Shown: in pieces, positions 12,838-24,310 of the stretch
Layout of the letters: every line of letters starts with the position of its first letter
Numbering within the stretch: position 1 is the stretch's first letter
Assembly: GCF_030867095.1 (NCBI RefSeq)
Contig: NC_081825.1
Span: 51,202,501-51,266,500 of the forward strand
DNA length: 64,000 bases
From: Alligator mississippiensis
Taxonomy: Eukaryota; Chordata; Crocodylia; Alligatoridae
Direction of reading: 5' to 3'
Program-made: the position numbers and the translations under genes
Notes under the pieces: generated by a model
The model's input: the letters and a program-made list of their open reading frames with translations, nothing else
Told to the model about the DNA's origin: nothing
The model's database searches: none

Positions 12838-13150
12838 CCAAAGAGGATGGAGCTAGACTGCTCTGTGGTGACAGATGACAGAACAAGGAGCAATGGTTTC
12901 AAGTTGCAGCAAGGGGAGTTGAGGTTGGATGTTAGGAAAAACTCTCGCTAGGAGGGTAGGAAAGCATTGAAACAGGCTACCCAGAGAGGTGGAATCTCCA
13001 TCTTTAGAGGCTTTTAAGACCTGGGTAGGCAAAGTTTTGGATGGGATGATAAAGTCAGGGTGGTCCTGCTTTGAGCAGGGGGTTGGACTAGTTAACCCTC
13101 TGAGGTCCCTTCCAACCCTAATTTTCTATGATTTTGTGATTTTCTATACC
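12838..13150 (+). mobile_element. CR1 retrotransposon 3' end, plus orientation
   Basis: The start encodes the end of CR1 ORF2 (DDRTRSNGF, then LRLDVRKN near 12880-12945). The 3' UTR follows, with GAGCAGGGGGTTGGACTAG and GGTCCCTTCCAACCCTA, ending in ATTTTCTATG repeats at about 13120-13150. Orientation is opposite to the adjacent CR1 body at 9378-12837. Both pieces look similarly decayed and the 3' segment supplies what that body lacks, apart from about 600 bp. Confidence 0.85.
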
Positions 13151-15373
13151 CTGCTGGGCCCGGACTGGCTGTGCCCCCTTGTTAGGGCTTCTGTCAGGCC
13201 CAGGCAGCGATCACTCAGTAGTCAGCAATCACTCTCAGCTTCTCAGAGCACACACCCCAAACACACAGCCTACCAAACAAACACTTAGCAAACCAAAGGC
13301 ATGCTTGTGTGTGTGTGATTTCCTAGGTGTGATAGAGTGCAGTCTTGATCAAACAGCCACAACAACACTGGTATAATCAAAGAGGCTCTCTCTGCCCTGC
13401 CCTATAGATTGGTTATAGAAACAGAAGGAGGAAGCTAGGTGAGGAGAGTGGGTTTTAAGCTGAATGACCTACTGCAGGCAACTGTAATTCTTTTCAGTGC
13501 TAGGTGACAGGAAAGAACTGACTCCGCTGACTGGAGCCCTGAGATAAGGTCTTCAGGGCTGTTTGAGAATAGCTTCCTCTCTGAGTCTGTCTCAAATGGA
13601 ACATATTTGTTTTGGCCTCCAATGGCTTAGTTCCTTGGATCATCAAACTAGAGAAATGAATCCCATGATGTGTCCCACATGGGGCTTTAGCAGGACTGGG
13701 ACTTAGAGATGCAGGAATCAGACTTCTGCCATCTGATCTGAAAAAGGAATTGAAAGAAGTAAACCAGAACTACAAGGCAACCTACACTTTGCCACCGGGT
13801 TTCACAGTTCTTTGCTGACGGCAGAGGATTGGTGAAACTTGGGGATCTGGGGTTCCATTCCAGGCTCTTGAGGGAGCTGTTTCTAGTGGTTGCAGACTCT
13901 TCTGCATATTTCCCCTTGCAACCTTGAATCCTGTTTTGTCCCCCAATCCTTTTCTCTCTTCCAGTCCTTTTTCTTCCTGCCCTTGCAGTTCTTCATCCCT
14001 GCCCCATTTTTCTTACCTAGTCAGCACCAATCATGTCAGTCTCCTTGTCAAGCAGGTCCTTGTTTTATACTCCAGACTCTTCACCCCAGTCCTAATTTTC
14101 CCATGAAATCCTAATCTCTTTCTTGAACCAATCCCAGTTTCACCCACTCTCCCATATTGTCATCTACTCTGTCCCTGCACCTGGCCTCAAGATGCCCACA
14201 CCTTCCTCCAGTGTCCCCCATCCCCAACCTTGTTCCTTGGGCTTCTCCTTCAGTCTGTAACTTGATCCCTCCACCTTTCCTATCTTCTTCCAGTTTCTGT
14301 CCACTCCTCCCTCTGTACTATGGCTCTTCATTTAGCTATCCATCTTTCCTCCCATCCTCCCAAGTTCCAGGCTCAATTTCTCTCCACTGCAGCCCCCGCG
14401 CGCGCCCCCCCCCCCCCCGGTTCCCTGACCCCCCTTGGTTCTTGGGCCTTCGTGTCTGACTGTGGTAGCTTCACCTTCCAAACAATGGACCCAGCATAAA
14501 AGTGGTAATTGAGAGAAGAAGGAGCCTAGAGCTGTGATTGCATGGAAAGTCCTCTTCATCCACACTAGGCATGCTCCAGGACAGAATGCACGAGGGACTT
14601 AGCTTCTAAATTGAAGAAGTGTATTGAGCATGTATGAACTACAATTTTTCAAATATTTATAACTTGACAAAAGACAGTCCCTGATGCAAAGTCTGTATTT
14701 CTGTCAGATTTCAAGCCCCAGCTCCAAAGCTTATGGACACACTACCCTTTTCATAGAAACAGTCACTAGAAAACTTTAATCCAGGTCAAACCCAATTTGT
14801 CTCCTAACATGATTTGCAGAAATAGCTGAATGTTTTTGGCTGAAAATCAGCTAAAAGCAGACACTACCGTAGAAACCTTTAGACCACATGGTTAAAGTTT
14901 TGCAAAGTAGTAAGCAACTGCAAACAGCGTCTTGCAATGAAATTTGTGGGGAAACCTTTTAATAGATTACTAAGAAATAACACCAGGTATTACAAGTTTT
15001 CACATTACTTTTAGCACTTTAGTTTCTTGATGCCTCATATGTTCGCCACCCTCCTCTCCCAAAAGGAAGAACATTGTATTCAGTTTTATGGTTTTGGGAG
15101 TCTTTTTCTCAGGAGGTGGGGGCTTGCTTTTAATGTGTTTATATAACCAAGTGTTGAAAAAAAATCAAAGAAGTGGGTTTTGCACTTGGAATATGGAAGA
15201 TACATGTTTGTGAGGTCCTTAATTGCTGAGGGAGTCTGTTCCATAGTCTCAAACCAGCACACAGACAACTACCCAATAATGAAGGACAAATATATAAGTA
15301 AACAATGCAGTCATATGCATTTTTTTAAAAACATGACTATATATGTTCTAGGGCCCTGTCCTGCTTGCATTTA
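13151..15373. other. Intergenic stretch, no gene recognised
   Basis: No coding exon or RNA gene was recognised. The notable part is a pyrimidine-rich tract at 13900-14460, listed separately. The rest is plain A+T-rich DNA. Confidence 0.5.
13900..14460. repeat. Pyrimidine-rich tract ending in a C run
   Basis: About 560 bp of the plus strand consists mostly of C and T, with recurring TCTTCC, CAGTCC and CCCATT blocks. Near the end, GCGCGC is followed by an uninterrupted run of 14 C (14405-14418). The overlapping ORFs rich in Ser, Pro, Leu and Phe simply reflect this composition. It may be a decayed low-complexity or transposon-derived sequence. Confidence 0.5.
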
Positions 15374-16011
15374 TGTCTACGCTGTGTGTAGACGAAATGA
15401 GAGGCATGTGTGCACAACACTTTAAAGTGGGCTAAATGCTTTTGCACTGCTTTAATGGTATCGGTGTTTGCATGCCTTGGTGGAGTATTGTGCATTAATT
15501 ACAGCCACTGTAGCAAATTTGGTGGCATAATGCGCCTTAAATGACTTGGGGCGCAGCAAACTAAAACTCTTCCGGGGAGTTTTAGTTTGCTGCCCTACCA
15601 GCTGCAGAGTGAAGTGCTAGGCTCTGTGCAGCTCAGGAAGCTCTGCAGGCAGCCTGGCAGCAGCCTGGGAAGGCAGGCTATGCCCAAGAGAGGAGAAAAA
15701 AATGCGGAGAGCCTGATCTCCTACCCCCCCGGAGCCTGCCTGCCTGCCTGAGCTTCGCGGGGGCCTGGTGCCTCCTTCTATGGTTGCGGTGCCCCCGGGG
15801 CCACCTGAGCTGCCATGGAGGAAAGCACCAGCCCCCCCCCGGGACCACTCTGCCCACCAGCAGTTCGCCCTCCCCTCCCTGCCACTGGAGAGGCAGGTAA
15901 GTTGGGTGTGTGCACAACATGGGGGGTTTAATTGGCCCTAAATTGAAGTGGTGTTTTTAAAAACCCACCGCTTCAATTTAGGGCCCCTGTTTCATCTACA
16001 TACGCTATGAC
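15374..16011. mobile_element. Foldback DNA element with two strong hairpins
   Basis: The outer ends form imperfect inverted repeats: GTCTACGCTGTGTGTAGACG on the left and, inverted, CATAGCGTATGTAGATGAAA on the right. Inside are two hairpins. Arms 15553-15569 and 15577-15593 are perfect 17-bp complements around a 7-base loop. Arms starting at 15934 and ending at 15985 pair over about 20 bp with one G-T pair. The middle is GC-rich. No transposase and no clear target duplication were seen, so the superfamily is open. Confidence 0.55.
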
Positions 16012-18734
16012 AGAACTCCAATTGACTGCAAATGAGCAAAACTCCTTGCTGAGAGGTGACTGACTTGCTGAGGGGCAAGTTGTCCCTATATTTTAATTCT
16101 GTTTTGAGGCAGGAGGGAGAGTTAGAGCTTAAATCTGCCACTGTACATCAACATTGCAGGAAATTTAATGTTATAATCTATTTTTTTCACTTACATAAAC
16201 ATTTAAAAGGCTTTTTAATTTTTCATTATTTCATTTCAACTATGTGTAAGGATGACACACATTTATCAGATGAAATGTGCATCCTTTCAGCACTTGAAGT
16301 CCTGTAGAAGCTGATCTATAGCTACTCCTGGAAACTAACATGTCTTTTTTAACTGCTTTGTTAAAGTAATTGAATACATTGTTATTTTAAGCTATTACAA
16401 ACCTTTATTGTTTGGACCTTTCCAAATCTGTCTATGGTTGTTGCACTGAAAATTAATCTATCAGATCCAAAGGTAATCTGTGGTGTCTATCATAGGACTA
16501 AAATCAAGATCTCCTGGCTCAAATGACCAATGATGGGCAAGAGTGCATGCTGATGAGGAACTACTGAGCTCAGGGCCCTCACCTAGTTATTTAAAATGTT
16601 TTCTGAGATATATTTACTACCACAGCTCTGATGATATACAATGATGTTATATATAAAATGGGAAGAGATAAAAACCCTTCTCACTCTGTCCACATTGGAA
16701 ATGTGTTATTGCCCAATTTTTCTCATTTGATCTAGCTGTCTTAGGACCCAAACTGGCTTAGATAAGCAACTCAGAAAATGGAGGATTTATTGAATTCATT
16801 ATAATACATGTACTGTTTAGTATAAATGATTGTGTTCTTTGTGAAACTTATTTGAATTGTCTGTTTGTCTTGAATTTGCATGTTTGTCTTGACAGTACAA
16901 TTGTATCTCAGACATTAAAAGAAGCAAGACTAGAAATGTTGGCACTTTTTTTAGGGAAAATTGGGGATTTTGGCATCCAGTTGTCTGCAGAGGATAAGAT
17001 CTCAGGCAAATTCTCTGGCTTGGGAATCACAGAATAAACCAGCCACTTCAGTGCTGGCGGGGGGGGGGGGGGGGGGGGAGGTGTACTGCTTCTGTTATGA
17101 TAATAGCAGCAGAAACCCTTGGTGTCAGCACAGCCTATGCCAGTAAATAGAGTTTTCTGCTGCCAGGGTTACAACAACTTCCTTGAGTAATGGAAGCTCT
17201 TGAAAGCAGAAGCTTTCTGAAGGGCAGACCCACATTCAGGGGTTTTGCTACCCTTGTTATGTGTATACAACACAATACAGTCTGTCTTTTCACACCCCGA
17301 GCAAGCATGGCTCCTCTAGCAGTTTTACAATCTTCTAACAAAGTATTTGTCAAAAACAGCAATTTGTCTCTTCCACCACTAGAGGTCATAAAGAATATAA
17401 CACAAGGGGATGCCCCTTCAGATGTCCTCTCACAATTATCTTTGTTTTATTTACAACTTGAAAAGAAAGAGAAAAGAGGTGGAGGGGGATAAGGTCCACC
17501 ATATTGCTTTGTAAACCTGTTCCGTGTCCCAACTTTTCTATGTTGTTTTGTGGCCTCCTTCATTGTGTTAGGTCTGAAATGATCAAATCTAGGGACAGGA
17601 ACTATATTTTCTTATATCTATTGTGAGATGCCCAACATAATTTTTTATTTGGTATAATAAAAGTAAAGGCTATAAAATATTAAACACATTGGCATATTTC
17701 TCTAACACATTAAAATTAGGAGATTAATATATTTTTTAGGTTTCAAGGTAATATTGGGTGTGGTGGTAGTGATACAAGTTGTAGTCTTACAAATTCTTGT
17801 AAGTAAATAGAGACATCCTTTATATATGTTTAAGGAACAGTTGCCTCCCCAGTTTTAGTTTCCCTGAAGTGCTTCAATTCCTGTTGTAGTTGTTGTATAA
17901 GTGTGTACAGAACTGGCCTAAAGAGTTTGGAAATACGAGCTAAATGATTCTTTTAGATACTGTTGCCAGCCTGGGCTGTTTCAAGGTGCATAGGCCAATC
18001 TGCCGCAGTATAGTTAAAGCAGAAGGCCCCAAAGCATGTTTTTTGGGTCAACAAAGTAAAGGAAGTGTGTTCTCTCCTTGTCTTGGGAAAGCCACTCTCT
18101 GGGCCTCAGTTCCTCATTTCTAAAATGAGGATAATATTTCCTCTTAACTGTCATCTACCTTGTCTTTTCATATTCTCTCTGATGCAAGAGTTTACAGTCT
18201 TTTACTACGTAGTATGGAGCTTCTCATAGTGGTGACTCACTCTTGTCAGGGTACTAGTGTATAATAATAACTAATATAAAACTGTGTGTACACAGCAATG
18301 CGAGAATCTTTGGGTTCTCTGGTCATCAAGGCCTGGATCTTCCTACCAGACTGGTGTAGCTGAACTACTTGTTTCTCCTCCACTGCCAGCCAGTTTGTTG
18401 ACAAGGCTTTTTCTTCACAAGGGAAAGGAATAGAAAAAAGGACACTAAAATGAGTACTAAGTACAGTACTCAGTTTACATTTTTGATTTTTTCAGATCTG
18501 GGGCTGCAATCATTTTGCACATTTCTGGGGCCAGAGATGCACTCTGTGGTGAGTTTTCTTTTTCATACAAATAATATCTCTGTTTTGCAAAAATGAGCTT
18601 AGTATTTTACTAGGATTTTTAAAGTCATCTGCTTTTACTCTCTGTAGCACTTCAACAAGAGGCTCAAAACACTGTTGTGTTTGCGGAAAATACCATCAAA
18701 ACGTACATTGCATTTTTGTCCCTTAGTAATTATA
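16012..18734. other. Intergenic stretch, no gene recognised
   Basis: No credible ORF or RNA gene was seen. It contains a 20-base G run at 17059-17078, listed separately, and otherwise ordinary A+T-rich sequence. Confidence 0.5.
17059..17078 (+). repeat. Homopolymer run of 20 G
   Basis: Twenty consecutive G bases follow GTGCTGGC. Runs of this kind are prone to length error in assemblies and can form G-quadruplexes. Confidence 0.9.
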
Positions 18735-18742
18735 CTCTATTG

Positions 18743-19264
18743 CAGTGTTTCCCAAACTTTTCCTCAGCATGATCCCATTTACGACCCCATTTCCTCAGCG
18801 TGGCTCTTCACTCCCAACTCACAGCCCTGTACCCCCCACCAGGTGCCCTTCACTCCTGACTCACAGCCCCCTGGCTCTGCTGGTGCCCCTCCCAATCCAC
18901 AGCCCCCCACTTTCCCTATGTGCCCCAGGGCCAGGGCCCTCAGCCCCCTGCGCCCCCCCCTCCACTCCAGCAGCTCCTGAGCCCTGGCTGCTGCCTGCAG
19001 GAAGGCCAGAGCACGGAGCCCAGCTCCCTGCCCTCTGCCCCTGTATCCTCCCCCACGGGTGGCATGGCCAGAGCCATGGTGGGGGGAGGGAGAAAGATGT
19101 GGACTGCCCACTGTGAGCTTGAGACTCCCTGCCCTGCTGCTCTTCCCCCAGGCCTCTGCAGCCCAGGGGCAGCACCTGGCACAGGAGAGAGCGCCATGCC
19201 TTGCCCCCACCCACTGATGTTGCAACCCCATTTGGGGATGTGACCCACAGTTTGGGAACAGCTG
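18743..19264. mobile_element. hAT-like non-autonomous DNA transposon with exact 8-bp target duplication
   Basis: The left end is CAGTGTTTCCCAAAC and the right end, inverted, CAGCTGTTCCCAAAC. The same 8-mer CTCTATTG flanks both sides (18735-18742 and 19265-19272). Ends of CAGNG...CCCAAAC form with an 8-bp duplication identify the hAT superfamily. The 522-bp body is GC-rich, with no transposase; long ORFs on both strands are composition artefacts. Confidence 0.9.
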
Positions 19265-20254
19265 CTCTATTGCTATTAAACCCTGTGTGCAGGGACTAAT
19301 ATCTAATTGATGTTAGATTACTGTCCTGCTGCAATCTCATTTCTTGCATGCTGCTGCTTATCAGTGTATAGGAGAGACAGGAGCTGAGCTGCCCCTTTTG
19401 AAAGCATTGTGGTTTTTGTGGATTCAGTAGTGCAGTTTCTGCCTTCCTATTGTCACTTGAGACAACAGAAAAAGAAGCTGTTCTAGAGGTCAAGGCCAAT
19501 GGGTGCTATGGTCAAGGGCTTGTTCGAGTAGGTGTTCTGATGATGGGAGCTTGAAAAGGAGAGAAAGCCTGAAGAGCAAGTGCCAGTACTTCTTTTCAGT
19601 TACCCCCAACTCTGAGGGTTGACTCAGATGGCAAAAACATTAAGTTGCTGGTGAAGGACATGTAACTATAGTTAAATTTCTTAGATTTCTTAAGAGTTAA
19701 TTTTATGAGTTATATTTCTCAGTCGTAGTCTGTGCTGGGGGCATAGGGCTGGTGAGCTTTTCCTGGTCTCATAACAATCTCTTCCAAAAAAGACAAGTAT
19801 TGTTTTTCCCTGACAACAAAACCCCACCAGCAAACAAATCTCAAAGTTGTGGTAGACATGCTCATGCGTACACATAAAATAATGTAGAGATCAACTTTTC
19901 CTCAGTATTTCTTTTTTTGTTCAGGATTTTTTTACCTTAGCACTGAGCAGTGGAAATACTATACAACTGCCTTTGCCACAATTCCCAGGTGAAGAAATGT
20001 TAGAAGCTGACTTTTCATTGGTACTGTAGAATAGTTTCACAACAGATGTGGCTATCAAAGAGAACAGCACTTAGAAAGTCTACCCTACTTTGACCCTGGG
20101 TGCAGTGGTTATTTCAAGATCAGTTCAAACTGGTAAAAAAAGGAAAATGTAGGGGTTGCCCACAGTCCCAGTGACTTTGACATTGAAATAAAAAACTGGA
20201 CAATATGTAGAACCAGATCCTCCCCTGCCTTTAGGCAGCCTTGTTTTGTCTTGT

Positions 20255-20330
20255 TTATGAAAGAGATTATATGACGTGGTTGCCTATCATGGCAAGGGAC
20301 TGGATTCAATGACCCTTGAGGCCTCATTCC
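20255..20330 (+). mobile_element. Degenerate CR1-like 3'-end fragment
   Basis: The phrase GGACTGGATTCAATGACCC followed by TTGAGGCCTCATTCC resembles the conserved CR1 tail (GGACTAGATGACC...GGTCCCTTCC). It is short and diverged, so the assignment is tentative. Confidence 0.4.
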
Positions 20331-20756
20331 TGTGCTTTAAAACTGGGGGTGGTGTAGGTGCTAAGGTGCATGGTTGACAGCCCAGAGGCTGCAACTCAAG
20401 GCTGTAACAGAAACGCTCAAGGCATGGCCTGTCAGATTCCAACAAATCTGCAAATTCTGCTAAACAAGGATGTGGAAAGGGAAAGGAAGGAGTCTGGTTG
20501 ATCCCTTGTGCCTCTCTGGGGATCTTCCTCTGTACAAGCCCACTGGTCTCAGCCTTCCACTTGCTCCTCTTCTGGGCAGAACCGCTTAGTGAATGTAACT
20601 ATTGTTGTGTTTGTTCCTTCTTTGGACATAAATAATATGGAACTATATAATGATCCTTGAGTTGACCGTTAGACCTGTCTCTCCCCTCATTCATCTCATT
20701 ACTATTTATCGGTATGATTCAGTGTTTCATCTGACAAAGTGTCTTGTCCATGTGGC

Positions 20757-20860
20757 AGGGTTGTTTGTTGTTGCTGCGTTGGTCTAAGGACATAGGCAGG
20801 CAAGATGTGGTATCTTTTATTAGACCAACTGAGTATTTGGAACAAGTTTATTTGCAAAAC
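20757..20860. repeat. Interspersed repeat related to the 1.0-kb foldback unit
   Basis: The phrase ATCTTTTATTAGACCAACTG matches the arm sequence at 1035-1054 in the same orientation, preceded by GTTGGTCTAAGGACATAGGC. It is one of three relatives in the window. The family was not identified. Confidence 0.5.
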
Positions 20861-21300
20861 TACTAAAAAACAATCTATTTTATCTACCGTAGTCTCTTCA
20901 TCCACTGAATTGGATTCATATTTGGGAGTAATTTACATACATTGGCATAGAGGGGCAGCAGCAGTAGAAAATGATGCTAGTAAATAGGAAATAGAAATGT
21001 ACTAAAGTCCCCAATAGAAAACAATGGAATCTGAGCATAACTGCTTGGCATAGTATGGCATTCCATTCCATAGTTACTGTCTTTAGCTAAAAGGCTGTTC
21101 AAAGTTAATACCTTCATGGCTGTGGGAACCCTTTGCATTTTGGTGGTTCCATACTGCTGGAACAAGCTGCTTGGGGCTGTAAACAGCCCTACAAAGGAAG
21201 AACAGAAAAGGATGGATAAAGGAAAGGTTATCACCAGTGAGAGGGTCAGAGAAAGGAAATGCTATTGCCATTTCACAGTCAGTGAGTCATCAAGATCAAG

Positions 21301-21330
21301 TCTCTCTCTCTCACACACACACATACACAT
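21301..21330. repeat. TC/AC simple repeat
   Basis: A run of TC dinucleotides passes into AC dinucleotides, an ordinary microsatellite. Confidence 0.85.
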
Positions 21331-21709
21331 GCATACAATAGCTGTAGCATGCATGTTTTGGGAATTAGGATATGCTTATGTATTTTTATTTTTGAGGATA
21401 ATTTAACTTGTTTTCACACAGTATGTTTTCATAATAGAAAATCAGTGGAAATACTATTTAAATGGGGAAGGGGAAATTAAGTAACATGAGATGCAATAAC
21501 TGAACAAAATTCATTTAAAAGAAAAGGGAAGTAGAGATTCATCATACTGCAGAGGAAAAGGGCTTCCTTCAGATGGCATGGGCCACTACTTCCCCAGTCT
21601 TATCACTGTAGGAATTTTGGTGAAAAGTTATCATGCTTCTTCCGCTCACTGCATGTTCAAGTATTGGACTAGAATTGCAGCACAGATGACACACCTCTTT
21701 AAAGTTTTT

Positions 21710-22000
21710 GGGTGCCACTGCCTATACACATGCTCCGGTGGGGGAGAGGGGGTGTTTTAATTAGAGTGGCTCCTGGGACAGTTAGGAGGAAATATTATCT
21801 AATTAAAACACCACAAGGTCTCATGTATTCAGCATCCTGCATTTCAAAATGGCAGTGGGGGTGCTTTAACTAAGTCCCGTTCAACAAGCTTTAAAGTGCC
21901 TCTGCCACCATTTTGAAATGTGGGATGCTGAATACATGATATGCTGCAGCACGCTGGAGCATTCTAATCAGGATGCATCAGAGCATGTGTATAGGCACCC
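21710..22000. mobile_element. Short DNA transposon with nested hairpins (291 bp)
   Basis: The terminal inverted repeats are GGGTGCC-TATACACATGCTC; the left end has six extra bases (ACTGCC) after GGGTGCC. Nested inside are a 14-bp perfect inverted pair GGTGTTTTAATTAG (21751-21764 and 21799-21812) and a pair of about 35 bp (21822-21855 and 21902-21938). No ORF. No clear target duplication was found, so the superfamily is open. Confidence 0.7.
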
Positions 22001-23631
22001 TCTGATCCCAAAAGATATTGATCTGTTGGTGGTAACTAAATAGGGAAAATTATTTCAAGGTATCCTTGAAATAATTACCCCTTAAGTTTCATTTTCTATT
22101 AGGAAGCACATTATGGAGGGCTCAGAAATATGGGGAAACGCCACATGTCTAGGTTACTGTAACAGGGGACATTTTCCCTCTTTTTACTTGGAGGAAGTAA
22201 GATCAGGGTTGCAAAATAAATGCAGCCTGCAAAGTGACTAACTATAAAGGGTAGCAGGTATATGTGGCACTAAGTGGGCTGTAGGATACTGGGCTGCTGA
22301 ACAAAGGGTGAACAGCACCTGGGCCTTATTAACAGCAAACCAGGTTAGCTGACTGGAAGGGGGAGACGAAAGGAACATATAAGCCTCAGCCTGGGGCCCA
22401 AGGCTCAGACTGGCCCAGATTCTCACAATAGAAGGTGATATGCAGGCATGCTATGTGGGCAAATAATTTTGTGGTTTGTTTCTATTGCTGTTTGGTGTTT
22501 GTGTTACACCAGAAGACTGGGTTGTGGCTGTAGGGGAGAATTGGAGGTCACACAGCAGGGTGCCTGGGAGCACTCTGGGTTTCAAGGTCTAAAAGGGGCT
22601 GGGGGATCAAGGCAGGCTTAGGCTGAGTGGGCTAAGGCCTTGGCATGGGTGCAGTGAGGTGGGCCAGGGACACAGCATAGGGAGAAAGACAGAGCGCCGG
22701 AGGCCAGAGATGCATGCTATCCTCTTGAGTTGTGTGTGGGCTTGTAACTGGGTATATGCAGCCTGTGCAGGATGTGGCAGAGCTCTGGGATAGGGACTAG
22801 TGCAGGATGTGTGCAGTGCTCTGGGATAAGGACTAGTCCCAGAGGAAACCAAGGGCCTGGAGGGCCCCCTAAAAAGCAGCAGGTCTGAGACTAGCAAAAG
22901 GAGGAGGGCTTGAGGTGTTAGTGCTCCAAAAAGAGGCACAGGTGGGGCTGAGGCAGAGGTGCTGATGCCTGAACAAAGTAACCAGAATCAGGAGGGGTTC
23001 ACAAGGGAAGTGCCTTGGAGTTGCTCTATATTGTGAGGGGCTAAGGCCCAGACAGAGACCTGCCAGTGTCCAGGACCCAGTGGGCAGCTAGGTGTTAAAG
23101 CTAGGGAGAAAGGGCCAAAGCCCAGAAGGTCCAGTGGGCCCAGATGAACGTGAAATTGGGCCAAGGGAGCCCAAACAAGAGTGAAAGAGCCTTGTTCCAG
23201 TTAGGGTGTGAGTTTGGACTGACTAGCAGCCTAATGATGAGCAAAGCACTGAAAGCCAAACTCTGGATATCTGAAGGCAGCCGCCCAAATCTGTTAACTT
23301 TTGACATCAAGAAGTGGCAGGTGAGAGAGGAGGAGGCAGCCAGATGGGGGGAAGCCGGAGTAGGAGAACAGCTATAGGGTGGCCACTAGAGGGTGCTGCA
23401 GCCATCCCTGGAGGGGGAGCTAACTACAGTTATCTATGGCTCAATCTGAATTAATGGTGTCATTGCCGCTTCATCTGTGGTGGCACTGCTGTGGTGGCCA
23501 ACTGCCCTGATGTAGATGCAGCTCTTTTAGCAGGAGTTTTTTTCTGGTGCCAGAGACATATCAACTCCTACAGTTGGCAGATGTTATGCATCTACACCAG
23601 GGCTTTGCCAGCATAGCTATATTAGCTATGG
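22001..23631. other. Intergenic stretch, possibly repeat-derived
   Basis: From about 22150 to 23440 the sequence is richer in G+A than its flanks, and includes a TATA-like ATATAAG at about 22376. It could be an old LTR or another transposon remnant, but I found no paired ends or target duplication. A 35-bp direct repeat lies inside (22766-22836). From about 23440 to 23630, fragments such as GATGTAGATGCAG and TGCATCTACACC suggest a decayed DNA element. Confidence 0.4.
22766..22836 (+). repeat. Tandem duplication of a 35-bp unit
   Basis: Two adjacent units (22766-22800 and 22801-22836) start with TGCAGGATGT and end with GACTAG, sharing a CTCTGGGATA core with few differences. Confidence 0.8.
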
Positions 23632-23926
23632 CAAGAGTGTCAAACGTATGGCCTGCAGAGCCATTCTATCCAGCCAGCTCAGAAGTTTGGGGGTGTGGGT
23701 AGTAGTGGGATCTGCCACAAAATTCAGGGCCCCTGGGCCCTGATGGACACGACAGCTGGCAGTATGGAGGTGAGCAAGGGCCATGCAGATACCTTTAGAC
23801 CTCTTCTAATGCAGCTTGGTCCTGTCACTGGGCCACAGGGCCCCCCACTGCCAGCACTGGACCCACTGTAGCTGCTGCTGGTCTTGTGGATCTGGCACAG
23901 GGTACAGGGTGAGTTTGACATCCCTG
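23632..23926. mobile_element. hAT-like non-autonomous DNA transposon (295 bp)
   Basis: The left end CAAGAGTGTCAAACGTATGG and the inverted right end CAGGGATGTCAAACTCACCC match the hAT-type end CAGGGGTGTCAAACTC. The flanking 8-mers AGCTATGG and AGCTCTGA agree at AGCT plus one more position, a weak relic of a target duplication. No transposase. Confidence 0.7.
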
Positions 23927-24057
23927 AGCTCTGAAATGATCTTTTCAACCCTTATGTCAGCTAGGCTGGCAGAACTTTAGTGTGAACAAGGCTAAAATCA
24001 CTAATGTGCAACATGAACCACTTTAGTTTACAGAATGGTTGTGTAATTTAGATCACT

Positions 24058-24310
24058 TAGGGCATGTTTACACATCGTCCTATGGCAACATAACAATCAT
24101 GTGTGTCTACACGTGATCACCAGCTATGTTACTGGTACGTTAGCGGTGCACTCCCTGGGTATAACACACCATCACGGCAACATAGCGGCAAAATTTACTT
24201 GCGCACCATGTGCACAGTGCAGTGACCATCTGTACTGTGCCAAAGGGAAGTACTAAAGCACAGCACCATAGCAACATCACTGTGCAGCAATGTTTAGACA
24301 TACCCTTTAG
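24058..24310. mobile_element. Short DNA transposon with GGGCATGT-type ends
   Basis: The left end TTAGGGCATGTTTACACAT and the inverted right end TAAAGGGTATGTCTAAACAT form imperfect terminal inverted repeats. The inside contains repeated CAACATAGC-type words on both strands. No ORF and no certain target duplication. Related GGGYAYGTCTACA ends occur at 38473 and 44611. Confidence 0.55.

Larger units (their letters stand above)
19273..21709. other. Intergenic stretch with small repeat fragments
   Basis: No gene was recognised. It contains a degenerate CR1-like tail (20255-20330), a repeat related to the 1.0-kb foldback (20757-20860) and a short TC/AC simple repeat (21301-21330). Confidence 0.5.

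Noticed and set aside
12427..12951. 174-codon plus-strand ORF
   Set aside because: Most of it is antisense to the CR1 leader and ORF1 start; only the last 30 codons or so are true CR1 ORF2 end. It crosses the inversion junction and is not a gene.
18779..19248. Overlapping ORFs up to 150 codons
   Set aside because: They fall entirely within the hAT-like element bounded by the CTCTATTG duplication and occur on both strands.
22150..23435. Possible solo LTR (TATA-like ATATAAG, TGTAACAGGGGAC start)
   Set aside because: No matching end, no target duplication and no retroviral coding sequence nearby; kept only as an unassigned stretch.
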